Below are positions 33,509-42,345 of a stretch of 64,000 nucleotides of DNA, piece by piece. Every line of letters starts with the position of its first letter. The stretch's first letter is position 1. Source of the stretch: Kibdelosporangium persicum (GTDB lineage: Bacteria > Actinomycetota > Actinomycetes > Mycobacteriales > Pseudonocardiaceae). A model generated the notes under the pieces. That model ran no database searches and was not told the DNA's origin. It saw only the letters and a program-made list of their open reading frames with translations. Where the stretch lies: the NCBI RefSeq assembly GCF_013280595.1, contig NZ_JAAATY010000026.1, positions 1-64,000 of the forward strand, read 5' to 3'. The position numbers and the translations under genes were made by a program.

Positions 33509-34239
33509 CCTGCCGTCAGACCGTCTCGCTCGGCGCCTACTTGCTTGGCGCGCTCGACCCGGCCGACCGGCCGGCGTTCGAACGGCACCTGGACGAGTGC
33601 CCGATCTGCACTGCCGAGATGCTCCGGCTCGCGCCCCTGCCCGGCCTCCTGCAACGTGTCACGCCCGAGGACTTCGAGGCCGTCCAGCAGATGGACCGGC
33701 CTGGGGCCGACCCGGCCGGTCCTGACGCGGCCGGCCCCGGGCCGGTCCCGCCGGAGCTGGTCACCCAGTTGCCGGTGATCGAGGCGTCCCCGCCCGTCAT
33801 GGAGCCCGAGCCGCAGGAGCGGGCGGGTTGGTGGCGGCGACGCGGCGTCGCGTTGGCCGCGGCGGCCGCCGTGGTCCTGCTGGCGCTGGGCGGCGTGGTC
33901 ATGTTCCGGCCGGCGCAAGACGGCGGGTCGACCGCGATCCAGGTGACGTGGACCGCGACCGACCCGACGACCGGGGTGCACGGGCGGGTCGACCTGACCG
34001 GTCACCCGTGGGGTACCGAGGTCAAGGTCTCGATGCAGGACGTCCCGGCCGGCCGCAAGATCTGCCACCTGGTCGTCTACAGCCGGGACGGCCGCCGCGA
34101 GGAGGCGGGCAAGTGGTCCGCGGACTACTACCGCGAGGTCACCGCCATCCCCGGCAGCAGTTCGATCAAGCTGACCGACATCGACCGGGTCGAGGTCGTC
34201 GCCGCGGGTGGCGTGCTCGTCGGCATGCAGTCGCGGTAA
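33505..34239 (+). CDS. Anti-sigma factor with zinc-binding (ZAS) N-terminus
   Basis: A 244-residue membrane anti-sigma factor. The cytoplasmic N-terminus contains the ZAS zinc motif (FERHLDECPICTAEM, HxxxCxxC) that clamps ECF sigma factors, with a preceding VSLGAYLLGALDPADRPA typical of putative zinc-finger domains. A proline-rich linker leads to one transmembrane helix (VALAAAAAVVLLALGGVVMF, about residues 111-130) and an extracellular beta-rich domain of about 110 residues. Start GTG 33505 overlaps the sigma stop by four bases, making the sigma/anti-sigma pairing secure. The external domain probably senses the signal or an interacting protein. Confidence 0.92.
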   Translation: MTCRQTVSLGAYLLGALDPADRPAFERHLDECPICTAEMLRLAPLPGLLQRVTPEDFEAVQQMDRPGADPAGPDAAGPGPVPPELVTQLPVIEASPPVMEPEPQERAGWWRRRGVALAAAAAVVLLALGGVVMFRPAQDGGSTAIQVTWTATDPTTGVHGRVDLTGHPWGTEVKVSMQDVPAGRKICHLVVYSRDGRREEAGKWSADYYREVTAIPGSSSIKLTDIDRVEVVAAGGVLVGMQSR

Positions 34240-34369
34240 GCCGGGCATCCGGGCTGGTCAGTGCCGTGCCCCCGCGACGCGGGGAGCCCGCCTGCGCGGA
34301 TCGCCGGGCCCGCCCGGGTACCCTCGGCGGGATAGACGTGCCAGCTTCCAGCGAGAGGTCGACCGTCAC

Positions 34370-37300
34370 GTGCACCTCAAGAGCCTGACGCTGAAGGGCT
34401 TCAAGTCCTTCGCCTCAGCGACGACGCTGCGCTTCGAACCGGGGATCACCTGTGTCGTCGGGCCCAACGGGTCCGGCAAGTCGAACGTGCTCGACGCGCT
34501 GAGCTGGGTGATGGGGGAGCAGGGCGCGAAGTCGCTGCGCGGCGGCAAGATGGAGGACGTCATCTTCGCCGGTGCGGGCGGCCGTCAGCCGCTCGGCCGG
34601 GCCGAGGTCACGCTGACCATCGACAACTCCGACGGCGCGCTGCCGATCGACTACTCCGAAGTCTCGATCACCCGCCGGATCTTCCGGGACGGCGCCAGCG
34701 AGTACGAGATCAACGGCAACACCTGCCGCCTGATGGACGTGCAGGAACTGCTGTCGGACTCCGGCATTGGCCGGGAGATGCACGTCATCGTCGGCCAGGG
34801 CCAGCTCGGCGCGATCCTCGAGTCGAAGCCGGAAGGCCGCCGGGCGTTCATCGAAGAGGCCGCCGGTGTGCTCAAGCACCGCAAGCGCAAGGAGAAGGCG
34901 CTGCGGAAGCTGGACGCGATGCAGGCCAACCTGACGCGCCTGACGGACCTGACCGCCGAGCTGCGGCGTCAGCTCAAACCACTGGGCAAGCAGGCCGAGA
35001 TCGCCCGGCGCGCCCAGGTCGTGCAGGCCGAGCTGCGGGACGCGCGGCTGCGGCTGATCGCTGACGACCTGGTCAGCGCGCGGCATGAACTGGCCAAGGA
35101 AGAGGCCGACGAGGCCACCGCCCGCGCCAAGCGCGGTGAGACCGAGCGGGCCCTGCAGTTCGCCCAGGCCGAGCAGAACGAGATCGAAGCGAGCCTGGCC
35201 GAGGACGCCCCGGCGCTGAACGCGGCCCAGGACGCCTGGTACCGGCTGTCCGCGCTGGCCGAGCGGCTGCGCGGCACGGTCCGGCTGGCCGCCGAACGCG
35301 CCCGGCACCTCTCCGACGAGGGCGAACGGCAGAACCAGGGCAAGGACCCGGAACTGCTCGAAGCCGAGGCCGAGGAGGCCGCCGAGCTGGAGGTCGAGCT
35401 CGCGGAAGGCGTCGAGATGGCCCGTGAGGCGCTGTCCGAGGCGTTGGCGCGGCGCTCCGAGCTGGAAAGCGCGGTGGCCGAGGCCGAGAAGGCGCACATC
35501 GCCGCCGTCCGCGCGATCGCCGACCGCCGGGAGGGCCTGGCCCGGCTGGCCGGTCAGGTCGAAGCGCTGCGCAGTAAGACGAGTGCGACCGCCGAGGAGA
35601 TCGAGCGGTTGTCCACCACCTTGGCCGAGGCCGAGGAGCGCGCCGAGATCGCCGCGACCGAGCTGGCCGAGACCGAGCTGGAGACCGGCGTCGAGGACTC
35701 CGACGACGAGTCCCTGCAAAGCAGGCACGACCAGGCCGTCTCGGCGGCCGCGCAGGCCAAGGCGCGGGTGGACGAACTCGTCGCCGCGGAACGCAAGGCG
35801 GAGCGGGAGATCGCTTCGTGGCGGGCCCGGGTGGACGCGCTTTCGCTTGGCCTGAGCCGGAAGGACGGCGCGGGCGCGCTGCTGGCGGCCGGCCACCGGC
35901 TGCCCGGCCTGCTCGGGTCGATCGCGGCTTTGCTGACCGTGCGGCCCGGTGCCGAGGTCGCGTTGGCCGCGGCGCTCGGCCCGATCGCCGACGCCGTCGC
36001 GGTCGCCGGTGGTGACGACGCGCTGTCGGCGTTGTCCCTGTTGCGGGACAACGACGCCGGCCGCGCGGGGATCGTCATCGGCGGTGGTCCGTCTACTGTG
36101 GATCGCTCGGCGTGGCCGTACCTGCCTGATGGTGCGCAGTGGGCCGTGGACCTGGTGCGGTGCCCGGAAGCCTTGCGCCCGGCCATGGAACGCGCGCTGG
36201 ACCGCGTTGTCGTCGTCTCGGACCTTGGCACCGCACGGCAGATCGTCGCCGCGCACCCGACGGTGCGGGCCGTCACCAGGGACGGTGACCTGCTCGGTTC
36301 CGACTGGGCGGTCGGTGGTTCCGGTCGCAGTGAGAGCGTGATCGAGGTCCAGGCGGCGGTCGACGAGGCCAACGACAAGCTGACCTCTTTCGAGCACACC
36401 CTCGCGGAAACCGTTGGGGCACTTGCCGGGGCACGGGCCGAACAGGAAGCGCGGCGCAACGAGGTCAACGCGGCCAAGGAAGCGTTAAGCGAAGCCAGGG
36501 TCCGCCGGGCCCGCTCCGGTGAGCGGATCGCCCGGATGCGCCAGGCGGCCAACGCTGTGCGGGCCGAGGTCGACCGAATCCGCAACCAGCGCGCCAAAGT
36601 CGAGCAGACCAGGGAGGACCAGCTCACCAAACTGGCCGAGTTGGAGGAGCGCCTGGTCGGTGCCCAGGAACAGCCGCTGGACGACGAACCCGACTCGCGC
36701 GTCCGCGACGAGGCCGTGGCCCAGCTGAACACCGCGCGCCAGCAGGAAATGGACGCGCGCCTGGCGTTGCGTACCGCCGAGGAACGTGCGCGCGCGGTCG
36801 CGGGTAAGGCCGAAGGACTGCGTCGTGCGGCTCGTCAGGAGCGCGAGGCTCGCGAACGGCACGAGCGCGCCCGCCAGGCGCGGGCGCGCGGCAAGCGCGT
36901 GGCCGACGCCGTGGTCGAGGGCGGTGAGCTGGCCATCGAGCGCATCGAGATCTCGTTGCAGCGCGCCGCGGCCGCACGGGACGAGGTCGCGTCCCGCCGG
37001 ACCCAGCGCGAGGCGGCGTTGCTCGACGTCCGCGGCCGGGTCCGTGAACTGTCGACCGAGCTGGAGAAACTGACCGACGCCGTGCACCGCGACGAGGTGC
37101 TGCGCGCCGAGCAGCGGCTGCGGATCGAGCAGCTGGAGACCAAGATCGCCGAGGACTTCGGCATGGGCCTGGACGACCTGGTCCTGGAGTACGGCCCGGA
37201 CCGGCCGATCCCGCCGCCCGCCAACGAGATCGCGGAGTACGAGGCGGCCAAGGAGCGCGGCGAGGACGTGATCCGGCCGCCGTCGACGCCGTACGACCGC

Positions 37301-37951
37301 GACACCCAGCAGCGCCGGGCCAAGAAGGCCGAACGGGACCTGGCCCTGCTCGGCAAGGTGAACCCGTTGGCGCTGGAGGAGTTCGCCGCGCTGGAGGAGC
37401 GGTACAAGTTCCTGTCCACGCAGCTGGAAGACCTCAAGGCGACCCGGCGTGACCTGCTGACGGTCGTCAAGGAGGTCGACGACAAGATCCTCGAGGTCTT
37501 CGCGTCGGCCTACGAGGACGTGGCGCGCGAGTTCGAGATCGTGTTCAACACGCTGTTCCCCGGCGGGGAAGGGCGGATGCTGCTGACCGATCCCGACGAC
37601 ATGCTGACCACCGGCGTGGACGTCGAGGCACGGCCGCCGGGCAAGAAGATCAAGCGGCTGTCCCTGCTGTCCGGTGGTGAGAAGTCACTGGTGGCGGTGG
37701 CGATGCTGGTGGCCATCTTCCGCGCCCGGCCCTCGCCCTTCTACGTGATGGACGAGGTCGAGGCGGCGCTGGACGACACGAACATGCGCCGGCTGATCGG
37801 CCTGTTGCAGGAGCTCCGGGCAACCTCGCAGCTGATCATCATCACGCACCAGAAGCCCACCATGGAGATCGCCGACGCGCTCTATGGCGTCAGCATGCGC
37901 GGTGACGGCGTCACCCAGGTGATCTCACAGCGGTTGAACAACAAGGGCTAA
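34370..37951 (+). CDS. smc: Chromosome segregation protein SMC
   Basis: SMC is the ATPase of the condensin complex (with ScpA and ScpB) that organises the chromosome. The 1193-residue protein has Walker A (GPNGSGKSNVLDALSWVMG) at the N-terminus, long coiled coils around a hinge (about residues 500-660), and the C-terminal signature LSGGEKSLVAVAMLVAIF with Walker B FYVMDEVEAALDD. GTG 34370 gives MHLKSLTLKGFKSFA; the frame is open upstream but the additional residues are not SMC-like. Actinobacterial smc is usually followed at once by ftsY, but here 11 kb intervenes. Confidence 0.98.
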   Translation: MHLKSLTLKGFKSFASATTLRFEPGITCVVGPNGSGKSNVLDALSWVMGEQGAKSLRGGKMEDVIFAGAGGRQPLGRAEVTLTIDNSDGALPIDYSEVSITRRIFRDGASEYEINGNTCRLMDVQELLSDSGIGREMHVIVGQGQLGAILESKPEGRRAFIEEAAGVLKHRKRKEKALRKLDAMQANLTRLTDLTAELRRQLKPLGKQAEIARRAQVVQAELRDARLRLIADDLVSARHELAKEEADEATARAKRGETERALQFAQAEQNEIEASLAEDAPALNAAQDAWYRLSALAERLRGTVRLAAERARHLSDEGERQNQGKDPELLEAEAEEAAELEVELAEGVEMAREALSEALARRSELESAVAEAEKAHIAAVRAIADRREGLARLAGQVEALRSKTSATAEEIERLSTTLAEAEERAEIAATELAETELETGVEDSDDESLQSRHDQAVSAAAQAKARVDELVAAERKAEREIASWRARVDALSLGLSRKDGAGALLAAGHRLPGLLGSIAALLTVRPGAEVALAAALGPIADAVAVAGGDDALSALSLLRDNDAGRAGIVIGGGPSTVDRSAWPYLPDGAQWAVDLVRCPEALRPAMERALDRVVVVSDLGTARQIVAAHPTVRAVTRDGDLLGSDWAVGGSGRSESVIEVQAAVDEANDKLTSFEHTLAETVGALAGARAEQEARRNEVNAAKEALSEARVRRARSGERIARMRQAANAVRAEVDRIRNQRAKVEQTREDQLTKLAELEERLVGAQEQPLDDEPDSRVRDEAVAQLNTARQQEMDARLALRTAEERARAVAGKAEGLRRAARQEREARERHERARQARARGKRVADAVVEGGELAIERIEISLQRAAAARDEVASRRTQREAALLDVRGRVRELSTELEKLTDAVHRDEVLRAEQRLRIEQLETKIAEDFGMGLDDLVLEYGPDRPIPPPANEIAEYEAAKERGEDVIRPPSTPYDRDTQQRRAKKAERDLALLGKVNPLALEEFAALEERYKFLSTQLEDLKATRRDLLTVVKEVDDKILEVFASAYEDVAREFEIVFNTLFPGGEGRMLLTDPDDMLTTGVDVEARPPGKKIKRLSLLSGGEKSLVAVAMLVAIFRARPSPFYVMDEVEAALDDTNMRRLIGLLQELRATSQLIIITHQKPTMEIADALYGVSMRGDGVTQVISQRLNNKG

Positions 37952-38030
37952 GCACTCCCAGGCAAGCCAGTTTCCCTGTGCGGCACTCACGCACTCGCGA
38001 ACTCGCCACGGTGGACGGTTCCGATGTCGT

Positions 38031-38582
38031 TCAACCATTCAGTTTCACGATCAGCGCCTCGTACACCGGCGCATCGTCGAACGGCTGCAAGTCACCCAGT
38101 TTGTACCAGCCCCAGTTGAGGTAAGCCGTGCGTGCCGGAATGTTGTCGGGCCGCACCAAGAGCGTGGCTCGTTCCTCCGGACGGTCGTGAAGCAGGGCAT
38201 TATGAAGGGCATGGGCGTAACCGCGGCGGCGAAACTCTGGCAAGACCATCAATTCGTTCACCGCGAACGTCCGACGGCCGTCTTCATCGAGCAGCGAATG
38301 GTCGATCTCGCCACGGAATCCGTTCCACCACCGAGCGTCCGGCGGCAGCGTATGGCCCAAGGTGTAGCCCACCAGTACATCACCGACATGCCCAGTGACC
38401 AGAGAAAAGCCATCTCTGGCAGCGTAAGCCTCCAGCCGTTGCCAGAACCGCTCGACTGTGAAGAACGGATTGGCCAGCCTGTCTGCGTACACTTCGCGAT
38501 AGACATCGAGCAGCGCGTCGCGTTGCCTCCGCATGTGCACGGAGTCGTGGCGGCGCGTGGTCAACTCAGCAGACATCTTCAT
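38031..38582 (-). CDS. GNAT-family N-acetyltransferase
   Basis: A 183-residue GNAT acetyltransferase: LLDVYREVYADRLANPFFT at the start, a central strand pair (LVTGHVGDVLVGYTLGHTL), the acetyl-CoA site VNELMVLPEFRRRGYAHALH and a C-terminal ARTAYLNWGWYKLGDLQPF. ATG 38582 is chosen because AAGAGG lies about eight bases upstream; the frame is open to 38756 but the upstream residues look non-coding. It is convergent with smc over 79 bp. The substrate is unknown; relatives with RRRG..LH occur near antibiotic genes, but no cluster is present here. Confidence 0.8.
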   Translation of the reverse strand: MKMSAELTTRRHDSVHMRRQRDALLDVYREVYADRLANPFFTVERFWQRLEAYAARDGFSLVTGHVGDVLVGYTLGHTLPPDARWWNGFRGEIDHSLLDEDGRRTFAVNELMVLPEFRRRGYAHALHNALLHDRPEERATLLVRPDNIPARTAYLNWGWYKLGDLQPFDDAPVYEALIVKLNG

Positions 38583-38807
38583 CGTCGACCTCTTCGCATC
38601 GGGTTGATCTGAACCAGGGACCGGTCGACCTTCGATCACGATGGGCAAGAGAACAGTATCCGCCAAGTTGCCCGTACTGACACCGCAACTCGGCGGGGGA
38701 TCGTCTTGCCTGCTCAGCCGGAACGTCCTTCGACAGAGCCGGTACGCCCGGTTCAAAGCGCTCGACGTGTCGAACCCGTGTGAGTACGGCTTTGGTGGGT
38801 GGGCACG

Positions 38808-39209
38808 TTACCCGGCATACGGTTGGCGTCCGTGATCGCCTTGCAGGAACGCCAGTGCCTGGCTCCACACCTCGGGCAGTTCCGGGTCCCGCGTGGTCCA
38901 CGTGGTGGATCGCAGTGTGCCGCGGTTGCGGTACGTGCGCATGATCTCGCGGTGTTCCGGCAGCGCGACGAAGGCCCGCAGCGCTTTGCCGTTCTGCCAT
39001 AACGAGACGGAGCCGCACCGGCGTCTCAGCGGCTCCGCCCAGAGCCAGTGCCCGACGGCACCTTCGAGGCCGGGCCACAACCGTGCGAGACGTGTTCCGG
39101 CGAGGTGGATCCCCGGCATGTCCCTGAGGTGGTCGGCGGTGAAGTCGGTGACGCTGACGAGCACCTCACCGCTTCGGCCGGCCGGTCCGGAAGTCCAGGA
39201 TTTCACCAC
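38808..39209 (-). CDS. Uncharacterised protein in operon with TetR
   Basis: A 133-residue protein I do not recognise with confidence. It starts at GTG 39209, five bases after the TetR stop, so it is in an operon with that regulator. It has VTDFTADHLRDMPGIHLAG, ARLWPGLEGAVGHWLWAEP and SVSLWQNGKALRAFVALPEH followed by REIMRTYRNRGTLRSTTW, a pattern reminiscent of dimeric alpha-beta barrel (monooxygenase-like) proteins. No signal peptide. It is probably the small enzyme or stress protein controlled by the TetR. Confidence 0.6.
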   Translation of the reverse strand: MVKSWTSGPAGRSGEVLVSVTDFTADHLRDMPGIHLAGTRLARLWPGLEGAVGHWLWAEPLRRRCGSVSLWQNGKALRAFVALPEHREIMRTYRNRGTLRSTTWTTRDPELPEVWSQALAFLQGDHGRQPYAG

Positions 39210-39214
39210 TGTTC

Positions 39215-39853
39215 TCAGTCCTTCGGCAGGAGAGCGGGATCGGTGGTTAGGGCGCGCAGCCGGTCGAGGACGGCTCGCCGGGCGCGGGTGAAGGTGGCAT
39301 CGCGGTCGACGAGCCGAGAGTGGATCACTGTGGACTCGCCCAGCGCGTCGATCTCGTAGGCGAGTTGGGCGGTGTCGATGTGGTCCGGGAGTTCGCCGAG
39401 GGCCACGGCCTCGTCGATCAGTGACCGGATGAACTCCAGCCAGTCATGCAGCGAAGCGGCGGTCCGGGCGTGCACGGTGCCTGGCCGGTCGTCGAATTCG
39501 GTCTGTGCGGCGAGGAAGAAACAGCCGCCGGGCAACATGCCGTCCGCATAGAAGGCCAACCGTGCCTCATGGAGTGCGAACACCCTGCGCACGCCGGGCG
39601 GGGTGCGCAGGGCAGGCGCCATGACGCAGTCGGTCCACTGACGACGTGCCCAGTCGATGGTGTCGAGCTGCAGTCGCTCTTTGTCCTTCCAGTGTGCGAA
39701 CAGCCCGGATTTGCTCGTGCCGAGGTGTTCGGCGAGCTGTCCGAACGACAGGCCCTCCAGTCCGTGCACCGAAGCCAGGGCTACGGCGGCATCCAGCACT
39801 GTTGCCCTCGTGCGCTCGCCGCGTGCCAGACGGCCGTCTCGCTCGTTCGTCAT
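39215..39853 (-). CDS. TetR-family transcriptional regulator
   Basis: A 212-residue TetR repressor. The N-terminal HTH reads TRATVLDAAVALASVHGLEG and LSFGQLAEHLGTSKSGLFAHW; the C-terminal domain contains LPGGCFFLAAQTEFDDRPG, typical of the TetR_C subfamily found beside small oxidoreductases and esterases. A perfect 20-bp palindrome at 39872-39891, in the divergent promoter region, is its likely operator. It would repress itself, the downstream 133-residue gene, and perhaps the divergent hydrolase. Confidence 0.9.
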   Translation of the reverse strand: MTNERDGRLARGERTRATVLDAAVALASVHGLEGLSFGQLAEHLGTSKSGLFAHWKDKERLQLDTIDWARRQWTDCVMAPALRTPPGVRRVFALHEARLAFYADGMLPGGCFFLAAQTEFDDRPGTVHARTAASLHDWLEFIRSLIDEAVALGELPDHIDTAQLAYEIDALGESTVIHSRLVDRDATFTRARRAVLDRLRALTTDPALLPKD

Positions 39854-39871
39854 GACGGCGACCCTACACTA

Positions 39872-39891
39872 AAAAACCGATCGATCGGTTT
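39872..39891. promoter_or_regulatory. Perfect palindrome, likely TetR operator
   Basis: AAAACCGATCGATCGGTTTT is a perfect 20-bp palindrome (39872-39891) in an unusually AT-rich patch, 19 bp upstream of the TetR start. Such ACCGATCGATCGGT-type sites are common TetR operators, and autoregulation is the usual arrangement. The divergent hydrolase start is 84 bp away, so both promoters could be covered. Confidence 0.75.
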
Positions 39892-39975
39892 TATTTTTTG
39901 CCGCGAGGAGTCATCCCCGGGGCTGACGTTCCCGGGCCTGATGTGCGTGGCCTGTCCTCCCGGCAGGCTGCGCCC

Positions 39976-41106
39976 ATGCGGAAAGTCATCCTTCTGGCGT
40001 TGGTGTTGCTGGTGCTGGGCGGCGGCACTGTGCCCGCGCACGCCTCGACCCTGGAGTTGCCCGAGCCGACCGGACGGCATCGTGTGGGCGTGACCGAGTT
40101 GCATCTGGTGCAGCACGGCCGGTCTGACCCGTGGTTTCCTGATGAGACAAGGGAATTGATGGTGAGCGTGTGGTATCCCGCGTTCCCCGTCGGCCGCCGT
40201 GCGTCCTATGTCCCGCCAGCGCTGGCCAAGTACTACGAGATCGAGCCGCCGGTGGGGATTCGCACGGACTGGGGCGCGATCCGGGCCAACGCCTTCGTCA
40301 ACGCGCCTTCCCTGCCTGGGAAGTTCCCGGTGGTGCTCTACTCGCCGGGCGTCGGCAACTCCCGGACGATGGGCACGATCCTGGCCGAGGAACTGGCCAG
40401 CCGCGGATATGCCGTGGTCACCGTCGACCACACCTATGAGGCCGCGGTCGAGTTCCCTGGCGGAAAGGTCAGGACCGACAAGGTCTTCGACCTGCCCATC
40501 GAGGACCCCGCCGAGATCGAGAAGGCCAAGCAGCGCCTGATGGACGCCCGCGAGCACGACGTCCGGTTCGTCCTGGACAAGCTGAGCGGGCTGAAGATGC
40601 TCGACCTGTCCCGGGTCGGCATGGTCGGCCATTCCGGCGGTGGTGTCACCGCTGCCCGGGTGATGCAGGTGGACAGGCGCGTCGACGCGGGCATCAACAT
40701 GGACGGCTGGTTCTCGTTCGGCTACAACCGGCCCGAACTCGGGGTGGACCGCCCGTTCATGTTCATGGGAGCCGGGTCTTCGCCACAACAGCCGCCGCTG
40801 TACGGAAAGCCGCGGACCCATCTGTCCGAACCGGACTGGCGGACGTTCTGGGACGCGTCCACCGGCTGGCTGCTCGACCTGAACTTCCCAGCGGGCAGGC
40901 ACTACACGTTCACCGACGCGCAATGGCTGCTGCCCAAGCTGGGCGGTGACCACACCGGCCTGATCGGCACGGTGGACCCGGCCGGTGCGATCGACGCCCA
41001 ACGCGCCTACATCGCGGCGTTCTTCGACGAGCATCTCAGGAAACGGCCGCAACCACTGCTCGCCGGGCCGTCGCCGCGTTACCCGGACGTCTCGTTCATC
41101 CGCTGA
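39976..41106 (+). CDS. Secreted alpha/beta hydrolase, PAF-acetylhydrolase-like
   Basis: A 376-residue hydrolase with a signal peptide (VILLALVLLVLGGGTVPAHA) and the platelet-activating-factor acetylhydrolase-like pattern: VSVWYPAFPVGRRASYVPP, FPVVLYSPGVGNSRTMGTIL, the nucleophile elbow GMVGHSGGGVTAARVM, a possible Asp in INMDGWF, and a late His in GGDHTGLIG. Actinobacterial members are secreted lipases/esterases. ATG 39976 is chosen for the signal peptide over the upstream ATG 39898, which would bury it. It is divergent from the TetR gene and precedes MITE copy 2. Confidence 0.85.
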   Translation: MRKVILLALVLLVLGGGTVPAHASTLELPEPTGRHRVGVTELHLVQHGRSDPWFPDETRELMVSVWYPAFPVGRRASYVPPALAKYYEIEPPVGIRTDWGAIRANAFVNAPSLPGKFPVVLYSPGVGNSRTMGTILAEELASRGYAVVTVDHTYEAAVEFPGGKVRTDKVFDLPIEDPAEIEKAKQRLMDAREHDVRFVLDKLSGLKMLDLSRVGMVGHSGGGVTAARVMQVDRRVDAGINMDGWFSFGYNRPELGVDRPFMFMGAGSSPQQPPLYGKPRTHLSEPDWRTFWDASTGWLLDLNFPAGRHYTFTDAQWLLPKLGGDHTGLIGTVDPAGAIDAQRAYIAAFFDEHLRKRPQPLLAGPSPRYPDVSFIR

Positions 41107-41140
41107 GCTACTTCGGCGTCGGGAACGTGATCCGGGCTTA

Positions 41141-41302
41141 GGCCGTGTTTCAAATGCCCGATCGCGATAGCCGGGCCGGATGCGGCCCCTGACGCCACCG
41201 CGGGACCGCCCAAAGACAACCAGTATTCGCGGCGATCCCGCGGCGACGCCAGGAACCGCCCCGATCCCGACTCTCATCGACCGGGACATTCGAAACACGA
41301 CC
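41141..41302. mobile_element. MITE-like element, copy 2 (inverted)
   Basis: A 162-bp element matching the reverse complement of 18378-18539 at all but one base by eye (CCACCGCGGGACC here, CCACCGGGGGACC in copy 1). It has the same terminal inverted repeats and is flanked by TA (41139-41140 and 41303-41304). It lies in the 327-bp gap between a secreted hydrolase and a GNAT gene; the rest of this gap (41303-41433) shows no gene. The near-identity indicates recent movement or gene conversion. Confidence 0.85.
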
Positions 41303-41433
41303 TAGGGCGCGTCGCCTGTCCGGTCCAGGTCAGCCTGCGTTTCGTGCATCCGGGCAACCGTCAATGAAGCGGCGTTCACTAACAAGCCGGTAAACCAGAT
41401 GCGCACAGCCGTTCAGAAGTTCAGGATTCCGTC

Positions 41434-42345
41434 ATGACAGAAATCCGTCCGGCTACGCGGGGCGACCTGCCCGCAGTCGTGTCGCTCGTCGCACGCCTGC
41501 AGGCCGACCCCGCGCACCACATCGGTTTCTTCGGGTACACCGAAGAGGAAATCGCTGACGAGCTGGCCGGAGTCGACCCCGAATGGCAAGCGGGCGCCCT
41601 GCTGGCCTTCCGGTCCAGCGGCGCGCTGTGCGGCGTGCTGAGCACCGACGTCAACGCCGAAGTCGGGCGTGGCTGGCTGTACGGCCCGCATATCGACCTG
41701 CCCACCGGCCACCCAGCCACCCCGCAGGCGTGGCACAGCACCGCGGACAAGCTCTACGAGGCCGCGCTCAAGCTACCCCACCTGCGGAACATCCGTGACC
41801 TGAATCTCTACGGCCACACCGAGCACCGGGAGCTCGCCGAGTTCGCCAGGCGGCACGGCTTCGAACGGGAGACTGCCACCTGGATCTTCACGTTGAAAGG
41901 CGCCGACCTGAGGTCCATGCTGACCCAGGAGTGCGAGAAGGTCGAACGGCTGCCCGCGGACGGCAGCATGAACGCCCAGTTCGCCGACCTGTTCGGCCGA
42001 TGTTTCCCCGACACGACGAACACGGCTCAACAGCTGCTGGACAACGACAAGCACATGGTCGTCGCCCTCCGGCAGGCGGACGGCAAGCTCGCCGGGTTCG
42101 CCGCGGGCTATACGCAGGAGAGCGAGCACCTGGTGGACTATGTGGCCGTCGAACCCGACATGCGGTGTGTCGGAGTCGGCAGGCGGGTCGTCCAGGGCCT
42201 GCTGTGCGAGCTGGACGCCGGGAACGGCGCCAAATCACAGGCCGCCGCGGTGGTGCGTGTCGACAATCACTCCTCGGCCACGATGTTCCGGCGGCTCGGC
42301 TTCGACGCCGAGCTAGAGCTTGTCGCCTACCGGCGAAAGCCATGA
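41434..42345 (+). CDS. GNAT-family acetyltransferase with two GNAT domains
   Basis: A 303-residue protein with two tandem GNAT folds. The N-terminal half (MTEIRPATRGDLPAVVSLVA) lacks a clear acetyl-CoA loop; the C-terminal half keeps it (VDYVAVEPDMRCVGVGRRVV, SATMFRRLGFDAELELV). Such double-GNAT proteins often use one domain for catalysis and the other as a structural half; the substrate is unknown. ATG 41434 begins close to the end of the MITE-bearing gap. The 3' end overlaps the convergent PucR-type gene by 33 bases. Confidence 0.85.
   Translation: MTEIRPATRGDLPAVVSLVARLQADPAHHIGFFGYTEEEIADELAGVDPEWQAGALLAFRSSGALCGVLSTDVNAEVGRGWLYGPHIDLPTGHPATPQAWHSTADKLYEAALKLPHLRNIRDLNLYGHTEHRELAEFARRHGFERETATWIFTLKGADLRSMLTQECEKVERLPADGSMNAQFADLFGRCFPDTTNTAQQLLDNDKHMVVALRQADGKLAGFAAGYTQESEHLVDYVAVEPDMRCVGVGRRVVQGLLCELDAGNGAKSQAAAVVRVDNHSSATMFRRLGFDAELELVAYRRKP

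Noticed and set aside
38740-38790. tRNA-like T-arm (GGTTCAAAGC)
   Set aside because: No matching acceptor stem, anticodon arm or CCA-side pairing in either strand.
38583-38807. Additional minus-strand gene between the GNAT and the 133-residue gene
   Set aside because: Open frames here overlap neighbours and their translations show no recognisable domain or start site.
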